From Fragum whitleyi (lineage: Eukaryota > Mollusca > Bivalvia > Cardiida > Cardiidae): DNA of 64,000 bases. Where the stretch lies: the NCBI GenBank assembly GCA_948146395.1, contig OX411556.1, positions 25,922,096-25,986,095 of the forward strand. Direction: 5' to 3'. Positions 1 to 12,900 of this stretch are shown piece after piece. How positions within the stretch are numbered: position 1 is the stretch's first letter; every line of letters starts with the position of its first letter. A program made the position numbers and the translations under genes. The notes under the pieces are model-generated. The model was given only the letters and a program-made list of their open reading frames with translations, searched no databases and was not told where the DNA came from.

Positions 1-128
1 TCTATCATCATACCAAATATGAGCATTGTATTGTGAACAGCCTTCAAAATATTGGCAATGTTAAGTTTTTTGGTTAAGTTTTGCAGACAGATGGGCGGAC
101 AGACAGACAATGGTAAAACAATCATTTC

Positions 129-168
129 AGGTGTTCCAACACAGGTATGCCTAACAGTCTCAGGTTTA
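129..168 (-). pseudogene. Decayed fragment of OXSR1 exon 6
   Basis: About 40 bp resemble the T-loop stretch of exon 6 (compare 866-904). It reads TVRHTCVGTP on the minus strand in place of [10 protein letters not shown]. It lacks the upstream DFG part and splice sites. It abuts the end of a Helentron-like element (168-275), so it may be a captured or transduced exon piece. Confidence 0.6.
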
Positions 169-275
169 AGGAGAAGATGTTTAAAGAATAGTTGAGGACT
201 TCCAATGACTGATGACCAACGGACAAACAGTGATCACAGGCCCATCTGGAGCATGCTGTACTCAGGTGAGCTATA
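168..275 (-). mobile_element. Terminal piece of a Helentron/pearl-like element
   Basis: Matches the end of the larger element at 3344-5190: a GAGAAGATGTTTAAAGAAT stretch, a GACGG-like tract, GTGATCACAG and the terminal CTCAGGTGAGCTA. Only the end is recognisable. Confidence 0.65.
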
Positions 276-289
276 AATATGATGAGAAG

Positions 290-385
290 AGTTATGGTTC
301 TTGTGCACTGCAATTCTCCTCAATGAGATCTATCCACCTGTGAAGTTTCATGATTCTAGCTTGCATACTTCTTGATATATACTTC
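290..385 (-). repeat. Dispersed repeat shared with 25310-25410
   Basis: On the minus strand this reads TATGCAAGCTAGAATCATGAA followed by a stretch ending in a TGCAGTGCACAAGAACC-like motif. The same series of motifs is on the plus strand at 25325-25400. The 3' side is followed by poly-C/poly-A at 401-421. Confidence 0.6.
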
Positions 386-460
386 CCCCGCCCCCTCACC
401 CCCCCCCCCCCCCAAAAAAAAAGGTTTATTGACGGACTGATCAACCTACAGACCTTTGTC

Positions 461-743
461 AGCCCAATAAGCTTAGTTGGTAGATCACCAGACTGCAAAA
501 CCATTGAAATTAGACCACATGGGTTTGATTCCTGGGCGGGCACACTAACAAACTAATTGTCTTTCTGATGAGACATGAAACCAAGGTCCCGAGAAAGGTT
601 CTTTACACCAAGCACGTTAAAGAACCATAGTGGATCTCAGCAGTAGTTTTGTTATGTATCTTTGCCCTATCCCCTGTGACAACTGACTGTCTTCTAGGGG
701 CGGAGCTCATATGTGCATTGCTACAGAAGCGACAATAAATAAA
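461..743 (+). mobile_element. tRNA-derived SINE, family 1
   Basis: The head has a tRNA-like box A (AGCTTAGTTGGTAGA) and box B (GGGTTTGATTCC) about 50 nt apart. The body includes TCTGATGAGACATGAAACC, GCACGTTAAAGAACC and TTCTAGGGGCGGAGC, ending in a short AATAAATAAAT tail. A second copy with the same block order lies on the minus strand at 53415-53668. It sits downstream of OXSR1 exon 6. Confidence 0.8.
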
Positions 744-834
744 TGGAAATAGACACACACATCTACCGACCAACAAATACAAAGCAATATATCCCCTCTT
801 TTTTGAAGGGGCAAAATTATTACAGAATACACAC

Positions 835-944
835 CTGCTCCATCACTTCAGGAGCCATCCAGCAGGGTGTTCCAACAAAGGTATGTCTAACAGAGTCTCG
901 GGTTTGATCCTTCCCAGTGGCGAGCCAGGCAGACACACCAAAAT
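835..944 (-). CDS. OXSR1: OXSR1 exon 6 (DFG to APE, T-loop)
   Basis: 110 nt coding residues 162-198, from [13 protein letters not shown] to [12 protein letters not shown]. The T-loop threonine (Thr183) matches the WNK phosphorylation site of the family. It ends in phase 0 at a GTGTGT donor; the next exon is outside the window. Confidence 0.95.
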
Positions 945-3900
945 CTGAAACAAAGTTGTGCTAGTCTATGAAATTCAAGTCATTCATCATGAAATTGTAG
1001 AAGTCAAAATTGATTTTGAACTTGCTAAAAAGAATAATTCACAACTGCATTTTAATTTGCAAATATAACAGCTTAAATTAGCATTTTATTAGAATCTATT
1101 TAAATGTATAAACAAAAATAATGTGTCTGAAGATATGAAGAAAGCAATAACATTTATTTTTGCATTAGACAAATCAATGATAAATTGATGGCTGATTTAA
1201 GCTTCGACTGAGTTCACATCTAGGTGAGAAGGTGTTTATCTTAGGCAATTGACTGAAGAAATTTTCAACTTTTATGAATACAATAGGGGATGAGTTATGG
1301 CATCAAATCTTTCTGGTACTCACCTGCTATATACACAGAACCATCTTTTCCAAGCAAAATGTTTCCTGCTTTTATGTCCCTGAAAAATGCATTGTCAAGT
1401 ATAAGTTATCAAAACATGGGTGTGTGGAATTACGCATTTTCTTTACTTGTCCTTGGACAAGTACAAGAAGATTTTGAGAAAACATATTTTTTAAAGAAGA
1501 AAATGCTGGAAGCCAGCATTTTCATCATTAGAAACTATGTTTTCTACATTTTGGTACAAACATTAGTCTAAATAACTTAGATCTATTTAGTGCCATTCCC
1601 AGATTGGCCCTGGTATTTACATGTCCATGGACAAGTAGCTTTGAAAAATGTTCTTGTTGGCAGGTAGAAAAGATCATGTTGGGCAAGTCGGGCAAAGGAA
1701 TTCCACACCCATGTCCAAATAAGTCATTTTAATATTTTGAGATGGGCAGATTAATCAATTATAATCCATATTCAGTTGGTTTGGGTTCTTGATTGTGATG
1801 AAGTTGTGCTTCGACTAAGAAATTACATAATTGATTAATCAGTTCCTAACACATACATGAAAGCCATCGTATATTGTTTTCAAAGCCAAAATCAGTTTGG
1901 TGACTCAGCCTGAAACAGTTGTAACTGCCTATAGGTTTACAGGCAGTTACAACTGATTCATGCTAATCCAGAAAGTAAGTAGGAGTCTTTAGGTCATTAG
2001 TTTTAACTTAACTTTCACATTCTATTCATCAAAAGATGATACTGGGAGTGCTGTATTATTAATTTTCTAAGAAAAAGATTGTACAATCGATCATTAGTTG
2101 TTTTACTCTTCAAAGAAAAAACAATTATCAATTGTGATTTGAAAACGTTTGCCGGACACTAATGTTGTTACAACATCTCTCTACCTTACATGCGTAGCTT
2201 CTGAAAGGTTTTACTACATGCCTGACACCTGCATTCCAAACTTCTTTGGCTTAGTGGTAGTGATAGGCAGATTAATCGATAAACAGTTGGTTTTGGCTTC
2301 CAATTGTGATAATCGACTAAGAAATTTCACAATCGATTAATAAGTTACTACATATAAATGAATGCGATTATAAACTTTTTTGAATCTGGCATCAGTTTGG
2401 TGGTTCAGCATGAAACATTTGTAACTACCTATATGTTTGTAGGCAGTTACAAATGTTTTATGGTGAGCCATGAAGTTGGTAGAAAATCAGCAGAACGAGT
2501 CTAGGTCATGAGTTTTAACTAACGTTTCACATTCTATCCTCCAAAGGATGATACTGGGAGTGCTGTATTATTAATTTCTAAGAAAATGATTGTACAATTG
2601 GCCATTAGTGGATTTACTCTTCCAACTAAAAACCGATCATTGATTGTGATTTGAAACAGATTGCCCAACACCACAGTAAGTGAATAGCACTTTTCTCTTC
2701 TAAATCAATAATTTCAAAACTACTATTCCATATGGGTTGATAACATAGGTTATTGACTTGTTGTTTTATTTCAGCTGTGCTTCAGTTGTAGACATGTTGT
2801 TAGTAAAATGGGGGCCCATCTCAAAAAAGGTGGCTTACTTGGTACAGAAAGCACATTACTGCCTTTATAGGTTTATCATCATCAAAATGTAAAGACTCTT
2901 AAGGAGGAATGTTTAGAATAAATCCCTACCTTGCAAGAGTTTAAAATAGGATTAGATACAATGCCTGACACCTGCATTAGAAACGATCTTCTTTGGCTCA
3001 CTGGTTAACACATTGGTCTTGTGAACTTAAAGTTTCAATATTTATTGTCCATGCAGGTATAGGTTTATTTTTGATTATTATTTAAAGCTTTGCTTTGGTT
3101 ACCGATTTAAAGTTTGTAAGAATGTAAATGAAATTTAGCAAACTGTAATCAACTTAACAAATTTATACAGGTAAAAAGCACACTCACTAGAAGATTTCAC
3201 ATGGAAATAAATAATGTCTTGAGAATAAACTGATTAGTATTGGATTAAACAAATATTTTTCTCTTTACTAGTAAAAAAAGAATATCTTTGCTGCACAATT
3301 ACATAAATATTTTCAAGTGCTTAAAAAGTATGTAATAATTCATAACAAGAGGGCCGTTGGCCCTGGGTCGCTCACCTGAGAAAAAAGCTTCATTACCTAG
3401 GTATGTCCATGCAACCAAAGAAAAAGAGATTTTCACTTATTCAATCAGAAAACATTTGAAATAATCCCCCCCCCCTCTGCTCCTCACCTGGTCATTATTT
3501 ATTTAAGCTTTTTTCATAAAAGGTCTGTGATCAGCTAATCAATGCCAGATATACAGGCTGAGTCTGAGACTTTTAAAGTTTTCTTTAATGAGTTGATCAA
3601 TCCATGTCAAATATAAAGGCTGTAGGGATTCAAAATTCTTAACAAAGCACTCCCCCTCCCCCAAGATGCTCTGCACCTGGTGAATCTACAGTCATGATTT
3701 TAGCTAATTCAATTGATGTCCATATGCTGATCATTCATACCAATTTTCAAGTCTGTAGGACTCCTGGTTCATTAGAAGTTTAAAGATTTCAAAAATGATC
3801 CAAAGTACTACCCCCCCCCCAAAGACACTCAGCACCTGGTGACCCTACAGTCATGATTTTAGCTATTTTTATTAATGTCAATATATTGATCACCCATTAC

Positions 3901-6900
3901 AATTTTCAAGTCTGTAGGGTTCCTGATCCAGGAGAAGAGTAATGTTAAAGATTTCAAAATTGATCCAAAGTACTACCCTCCCCCCCTAATGCTCCGCATC
4001 TGGTGGCCCTACATTCATGCTTTTAGCTATTATATTTAAGATCCTTATGCTTATCATCCATGCCAATATTGGAGTCTGAAGGGCTCCTGGTTATTTTAGA
4101 AGCTGAAGGTTAAAGTTACAAAATTTTCACAAAAGTACTACCCCTTCCCCCCTGGTGCTCCGCACCTGGTGGCATTACAGTCATGATTTTAGCTATTTTT
4201 ATTAAGGTCTATGAGCTGATCCTCCATGCCAATTTTCAAGTCTGTAGAGCTTGTGGTTCAGAAGAAGAAGAAGGTTAAAGATTACATAATTTTCACAAAA
4301 GTACTACCCTCTCCCCCATGGTGCTCCGCACCTGGTGAATCTACAGTCATGGTTTTAGCATTTTTTATAAAGGTCCATATACTGATCATCCATGCCAATA
4401 TTCAAATCTGTCAGGCTCCTGATTCATCAGAAGAAGAAGGTTAAAGATTACAAAATTTTCACAAAAGTACTACCCTCTCCCCCCTGGTGCTCCGCACCTG
4501 GTGAATCTACAGTCATGATTTTAGCTATTTTTATAAAGGTCCATATACTGATCATCCATGCCAATTTTCAAATCTGTCAGGCTCCTGATTCATCAGAAGA
4601 AGAAGGTTAAAGATTACAAAATTTTCACAAAAGTACTACCCTCTCCCCCCTGGTGCTCCACACCTGGCAGCCCAACAGATATGGTTTTAGCTATTTTTAT
4701 TCAGGTCTATGAGCTGATCATCCATGCTAATTTTCAAGTCTGTAGGGCTCCTGGTTCCGAAGAAGAAGCAGCTTGAAGATTACAAAATTTACCCAAAGTA
4801 CTACCCCCTCCCCCCTGGTACTCTGCACCTGGTGGCCCAAAAGATATGATTTTAGCTATTTCAATTCAGGTCTATGAACTGATCATCCATGCCAAGTTTT
4901 AAGTCTGTAGGACAACTGGTTGAGAAGAAGAAGAATTTTAAAGATTTTCTTAAAATTTCACTGTTTGTTGCCATAGCAACCAGAGTTTTTCATGGATTTC
5001 AATTCTTTTAGCTATTTTTGAAGGGGACAACCTAAGCAACATTTCTGTAAAATTTGGTGTAAATCGGCCCAGTAGTTTAGGAGGAGATGTCGTTTAAAGA
5101 AATTGTTGACGGACGCCGGACGACGGACGGATGCCGGATGAAAGGTGATCACAATAGCTCACATGAGCACTTCGTGCTCAGGTGAGCTAAAAATAAATGT
5201 AATTATTACCTATGAATCTGCCCATTACTGTGAAAGGTTCGAGTCCTTTAAGAACTTCCTTCAACATGGCCGCTAAAGTTGTCTCATCAACAACACCGTT
5301 CTTACAATATAATAAATCATTACCTATGAATCTGCCCATTACTGTGAAAGGTATCGAGTCCTTTAAGAACTTCCTTCAGTATGGTTGCAATAATGGCCTC
5401 ATCAAATACACCATTCTTACAATATAATAAATCATTACCTATGAATCTGCCCATTACTGTGAAAGTATTCGAGTCCTTTAAGAACTTCCTTCAGTATGGT
5501 TGCAATAATGGCCTCATCAAACAAGCCATTCTTACAATATAATAAATCATTACCTATGAATCTACCCATTACTGTGAAAGTATTCGAGTCCTTTAAGAAC
5601 TTCCTTCAGTATGGTTGCAATGATGGCCTCATCAAACAAGCCATTCTTACAATATAATAAATCATTACCTATGAATCTACCCATTACTGTGAAAGTATTC
5701 CAGTCCTTTAAGAACTTCCTTCAGTATGGTTGCAATAATGGCCTCATCAAACAAGCCATTCTTACAATATAATAAATCATTACCTATGAATCTGCCCATT
5801 ACTGTGAAAGTATTCAAGTCCTTTAAGAACTTCCTTCAATATGGTTGCAATAATGGCCTCATCAAACAAGCCATTCTTACAATATAATAAATCATTACCT
5901 ATGAATCTGCCCATTACTGTGAAAGTATTCAAGTCCTTTAAGAACTTCCTTCAATATGGTTGCAATAATGGCCTCATCAAACAAGCCATTCTTACAATAT
6001 AATAAATCATTACCTATGAATCTGCCCATTACTGTGAAAGTATTCAAGTCCTTTAAGAACTTCCTTCAATATGGTCGCTATAGTGGCCTCGTCAAATACA
6101 CCATTTTTACAGCTACCAGCCCTCACATATGTCTTGATAATGTCTAACATCGATCCTGTTGAAAAAAAGTTACAGTAAAACTTGTGTTAAGCGACCACTT
6201 TTAAAGGGAACCACCAAAAAGCGGTCGTTAATGACAAAGGTCGCTTAATACAAACTATCATGAGAGTGACAGTTCATTTTGATGGCATTTACAGATTGTC
6301 AGTCAAGTAGTACTGAATTCTATGGAGTTTGAACCCATTAGAATCATCTCAATAAGTTGATTCTAATGGGTTCAAACACCATAGAATAGCATAAGATTCA
6401 AGAATAACTAATTTTTTGTTAAGAATGTCCTCTTTTCACGGATTTTGCTTACGGTGGTGGGACTTTTTATGATGGTCGCTTAATAAATTTGGTCGCTTAA
6501 TAGTCGTGGTCGCTCGAGCAATATTGACTGTATATGTTAAGGTAGTGGACCTGTAATAGCTCTGCAAAGTTTCAAAAGTAATGAACTTTAATAACGTTAA
6601 CCAAGGCTTCCTAATCATTTCAATAGAAAACCTCAGTCAACATTGTGAAAGATCATGGGTTGCAAAATGGTGTGGAACTCTTACAGCGTCAACTACCTAA
6701 AAGCAATCTTATTTGCATTTCAATTGTTGTGTCATTCAAGTTTGATAGAATTTCTCAAGAGATAATAATTCATTTCTACGTTTCTTTAAATGTTTGCTTT
6801 TTTTGAGCATTTACCTTGAAAATTGGAAAATTTAGAATCATTTAAAGGTCCACCAGGATACCAGTATATTAAATGCATTGATAAAGCTTACATGTCAATG

Positions 6901-9900
6901 GCTCAGCACAAAACAGTTGTAACTACCTATATGTTTATAGGCAGTTTCAACATTTTCACCCTAAGCCAGCAATATCTAAATACTCCCGATAAACTTATTT
7001 TATACAAAATCAGAATTACTTTGCCAAAACAAAATCTACTTGTCCTCAAATGAAAAAAACCTAAGTCCAGTAAGTCTGAAGTATGCATTCTACATGCCTG
7101 TATAGTGGGAAGAAAACAAGATTCATAATGGCTTGTTTGATTTTTAGAAATTTGACCTTGATAATTGACCTTGGCTTTCAAAGATGCACATTGATGAGGA
7201 ACCTTTATGCCGCATAATTATGAGCATTATGACTTGAGTTGTATTGAATTCATTGGAAAATGTTAAGTTTGCATGTAAAGTTTTTTCAGACAGATGGATG
7301 GACAGATTTCTATCGATGCAGACTTCACGAAATAACTATAATTTTTATCGGACAGTGGGTCTGGTAAACTTTAGATTTTTACCAGACCAAACTGAATTCC
7401 TTCAGACATAATGACACATTGTGTATGTGACTAGATTTTACCAGTCAGTCAGTCCTGTATTCATGTGCAACTTACCGGACCAGCATGACTTTTACCAGAC
7501 TTGTCAGTGGGGCTGGCGGTATTTTGTGAAGTCTGTCGATGTGGGGCATAAAAAATCTTAAACATGTACTAACCACCACCACAGAGCTTCATGATGACCC
7601 ATAACTCTTCCTTCACAACAAACGAGGTGTGATAACTGACCACATTCTCATGTTTACACTGGCTCATGGCCTGTATCTCTTTCTGTAATGTAGAACATTG
7701 TTTAAGAATCCAGACCCGTTTTACTAAACTTCTTACGAAAAGATTAATTGCAAGTCAAAATCTCTATTTGTACCTTGTGTTTTCATTCCTTGTTAGATTC
7801 TGCCTTGCATCATCTCATTGAAAATCGTCTTTAGAAGACAATTCCAATGAGATTACGCATGGCAGAATTCCATATTTAGTTAGTTATCTAGAAGCAACTT
7901 TAATTTTTGACCTACGCAAAAAATGATGGTAAGATGCTTAGCAAAACGGGCCCCAGAGCACCACATGCAGGAGTCAATGTAAACCTGCAGGTCCTAGATA
8001 GTGGAAAATTTCAAGCTACAAAATGGACATTATTCTATCAAAAAAATCTTCAAATAGCAACCCCTCTTGATGGCATGGATTTCATAAAGTTTTCATATTG
8101 AAATTTAACCAATAGTTTGGTGTGAAGTATCAGGGCTTGTTTTTGACTCTTAAACCAGGGTTTTGACCTTCAAAATTCTGAAAATATCCTATTTTGACCC
8201 CTGAATTTTCCAGTCAAAGGGGTCATAATGACTATTTCTTGGTTCCGTATTGCATTCTGATATTGCTACACAATGAATTGTACCCTTCATATCTTTATAA
8301 GAGATTCATATTTCATATGAATCCCTTATAAAGAAAAGAAGGAAACAATTATAGAAGGCAATCAGCATAACAAAGAAAAAGTTATTTATTATCCACATAC
8401 TTTATTGTTTTGACTCCTTCAAAATGAGTCTTGACCCCTACAAATTCCCAATCAAGGGGTCAATGACTCCTGAATTTGAAAACCTAGCACAAGCCCTGAC
8501 TATTCATCGATTAATCTCATCTCTCTTTAAGTGTATTGCAGGGTTTAATGATGTCTTCATTTGGAGAAATACGGCAACTGCTTGTTTTAGTGTTAACCCT
8601 TTTCCTTCTTAATTTCTAAGTTTTGATTAGGGCGTAACTCCCATTAACCAATTTAGCAAGTGGGTAAAATAAACAATCCTCTGTTGAAAAATATTGTTGA
8701 TGAATGATCCTAACATCGAAACTACAATTTATTCAAGCTGTAGTTACAATGTTTCGATTATTCACTAATGCTCAAATTATAACAAGAGTGCCATCGTCAC
8801 AAAATACGCCGCCAATTTGCTGCTGTTTCATGAAAATAATTGTAGACACTACTTATTTTGACAGAACCAAATTGAAAATGACCAGTCATTTAAATAAAGA
8901 CAAAAAAGTAAGGAGGAGTTGTGTTCAAAAGGCTGCAATTTCAATAAGCCCTAGCTACTAAGTTTTAAGGGGGCATAATTTAGGGTAAAATTAATGAACC
9001 ATAAAATCTTTACTTCATGCTCATCTACCAATTTCGGTTATAACATCCACCAAGTTTCATTAAGATCAAGCTAGAAACTTAGGAAGAGTTGCATTCACAA
9101 GGCTGCAATTTCAATAAGCCCCAGAGACTAAATTTTAGGGGGGCATAACTGACGCAATAAGCCCAAGAGACTAAGTTTTTAAGGGGCATAACTCAGGCAA
9201 AAATCAATGAACCAAAAAATCCTTCCTTCATGCACATCAACCAATTGAGGTGATAACATTGACCAAGTTTCAAGAAGATCCAGCCAGAAACTTAGGAGGA
9301 GTTGCGTTGACAAGAAAAGTGGACCCAGAGACTAAGTTTTTAAGGGGCATTTCTCAGGCAAAAATCAACGAACAATAAAATCCTTCCTTCATGCACATCT
9401 ACCAATTAAGGTGATAACATTGACCAAGTTTCAAGAAGATCCAGCCAGAAACTTAGGAGGAGTTGCGTTGACAAGAAAAGTGGACCCAGAGACTAAGTTA
9501 TCAAGGTGCATAACTCAGGCAAAAATCATTGAACCGTAAAATCCTTCCTTCATGCACATCTACCAATTGAGGTGATTACATTGACCAAGTTTCAAGAAGA
9601 TCCAGCCAGAAACTTAGGAGGAGTTGCCTTGACAAGAAAAGTGGACGGACGTACGGACAGACGGATTGACGGAGGGACGGACGGACAGACGGAGAAGATG
9701 ACGCCAATATACGTCCGCCTCCAGCGGCGTATAAAAAGGGAGCGGAGCGAATGGAGGGAATTCACCTTTTGTCACAGTCCTGATATCACCTTTATCCTAT
9801 AAATTCTTTATTTGAAGCCTTCTGAGACTGCGAATTATCAGTTTTGTTACACATGAATTATCAGTGTTGGTACCATTTCAACCAGTCTGGTTAACTTTTC

Positions 9901-12900
9901 CCCACACTTATTCAGTAGAAAACTTGTAGTGTAGGCTCCACGTCTGTCACAGTCCTGATATCACCTTTATCCTTTATATATTATTAATTTGTAGCCTTCT
10001 GAGACTGCAAATTATCAGTTTCGTTACACATGAATTATCAGTGTTTGTGACACATCAACCAGTCTGGTTAACTTTTCCCCACAATGTTTCAGTAGAAATC
10101 TGGTAGTGTAGGCTCCATGTCTGTCCAGGCTGATCTTTGTCTATGCTGTCTGTCAAAGCTTCGTGTACAGCAGGATAATGCACAGGGTTTTAGTCTGACG
10201 TCAACAAAATTAGATCCAAAGGACTAGGTAATCGGGAATTAAGGGGCCCTTTTTTTAAATTTTGGGGAACCCTGCTTAAGATGTAGACTGTTTCTTTAAA
10301 CCAATAATCTTGTACATTGTAGAATGTACATTTAGACATGTTCCCTAGTTAAAGGTAAAGAAATTGAAGAAAATATTAACATTTGGGGTCAACTTGTAAA
10401 CAGTCATAAATTCTTTTCTGAAGCTGATCCCCAGTGGGTCTTTTGCACTCACGTCACAATCTTTCAGAGTCCTTTAAACTTATTTTTGCGTCTCATATGC
10501 GTAAAACCCGTGTCCCTTAAAACCCTGATGCAGATTATGCTGTGTACAGTAGAAGAAGGGTTAGACTATAATCTTACCAACAGTTCCTCTACAGTGGTGT
10601 TGCATTTTTCCAGGTTGATTCTCTTGATGGCAACTTCTTCATTTCTTGGCTTACACAGAGCAGCCTGGACCACAGCAGTAGCTCCAGCCCCTGTGTTAAA
10701 GGCAAAAATTAATATCACCCAGAGATAGAAGGTTTAACACTTGTCATGCTGAACCCGGAATATTCCTGTTTTGACAGGAGCTATTGACAAACATCAGCCT
10801 GCACATATGTGCAGTCTGATGTTAGTCTACACAACCTGTTTCTCACTTTCAAACCAAAATTGTCAATTAATTTAATTTTTCAAATAAAAATTGACCTACA
10901 GTTGGTACTTTCAGTGCTTTTTTGCCCTTTGATTTTGATGAAAAATTTTAGCCAAAATTTATTCAGCATGACGAGGGTTACTATACCTGAGTAAAGTTAT
11001 TTAAGAATAAAATTTCTAAGCCACTACATAGGAATCTTAGACATCTAAATAAGGAAACCAAGTTCGCTGAGCATTGGCTTAAATGAGAAGCCTTGACCAT
11101 GTTGAATGGGTTCACTCACAATATCGAGAAATTGTGTGCTTTTTATGACATTTCAAAAATCTTACTACGCAGTAGTGAGGGGCTGATTAATCCATTTTAT
11201 TGATAATGAGTTGGTTTGGGCTTCTGATGCAGATAATTGATCTGGGACTACCTTTTGCACATGAAAAACTTTTGGAATTGTGGCACACAGAATCATATCA
11301 CTTACTGGTAAAAAATCCTTTAAGCTGTTACAAAGACTTAAGCTTTAAGATTGATTTGTTTGATTAATACTTTACATATCTTTCTTGGCACCTTAACAAG
11401 GAAGCAAATTGTATGTATTTGTTATCCAACTTATTGTATAATGATGCTACATTGTATTAAGTAGTGATGGGATGATTAATCGATATATTTGATAATGATA
11501 AATCAGTTGGTTTGGGTGTCTGATGCAGATAATCGATAAAGAAATCTTGTTATCCATTTATTGGTTATCAATGTGTAAATTGCAGCCATTAAATGTTTTG
11601 AAAAAATAATGTCACTTATTCAGTCTGGGTTACTTCATATTTTCTTGTTACATCCTTTTACTTGAGAAAAACAATATATTTCAAACTGACCCTGAGAATG
11701 GACCTACACTGACCACAAATGGTTGAGTGTAGGTGCACTCCTCAAATGCTAAATGTGTGGTTAATTGCAACAACAAACCTGATTGGTCAAATCTTATTTC
11801 TCATGCAATCAGATGTCTTGTTCCACTGTTTACACAAAAAATGTGGGCATAAGATCGTTAGTAAAACAGCGCCCAGAAATCTCTGCTATCATTTACATTT
11901 AGATTTTAAAGAGAAATCAAGGAAAAACAGAGGTAGAGATAAGAGGGGGTATAGCCAGTTTAAAATCTCTATTTCTCAATGAAATCTTATGTTGTTGGTA
12001 CTCATTTAAATTGTCTTGACAATGAATACCCACAACACAGGAATTATGCAAAGACTTGTTTAAATAATCCTTTCTGAATCTAAATAATTCCCTCTATATG
12101 TAGCTCTGGAAAATCAAAGCTTGGTGAGATATTCGAATCTTTTCAATCTAAGGGTTCTAATTTTACTTTGTTCCTTACAAACATAAGGAGCAAAGTGGAG
12201 TAAGAACCTTGTCTTGAAAAAAAAAGGGTTCTCATTGAAAGAACAAGTATCTGAATCATGGATAATTCTGGCTTTGAATATCATGTGCAAATATATCTCA
12301 TTTAGCCAAATCTAATGAGAAATTAAGTATTTCCAGCGAGAAATTTTACCTAACCCTTCTCTAAATTTCATTATGCTTTGAGATTTTTCTCTCATTTAAC
12401 CAGTTTCAATAAAATTTCTGGCAGAAAAATAAGAGAATCTCTCAATATCTCTCCCCAGAATGATCCCTGTAAATTATATAGATATAGAAGGATCCTGACT
12501 GAATCCCTTACTTTGATTTAAAAATGGGATGCCTTCTGATATTTCAGGATCCTCAGGAACCCGGGACCTTGTTTATTGTAAAAACCTTTCGTGGAAAATA
12601 AAAAGAAGAGTTAAGGTACTCAGGGGTTTCCATCTATGTTCAAAACTGGGGGTCATTTTGCCACATTATCACCCCCTTTAAACAAGATAAAGAATGTTTC
12701 TTTGACAATTTTGGGAGTCATTTAAAAAAAAAGGGGGGTCCAATTTCAAAGAAATAGGGGGTCATGGAAAACCCTAGGTACTGCTGCTGTAGAACATGTT
12801 GAGTTACAGAGTTTCTCCACAGAGGGATGAGTGCTGCAACTTTAGAACATGATGAGTTACAGAATTTCTCCTCAGAGGGATGAGTCCTAACTAATGTAAT

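Noticed and set aside
4226..4776. Three similar 72-codon frames beginning MPIFKSV
   Set aside because: They are the same frame read through 166-bp minisatellite units of a mobile element.
5208..6013. Direct repeats considered as a CRISPR array
   Set aside because: The units are contiguous copies of a kinase exon without variable spacers, in an animal genome.
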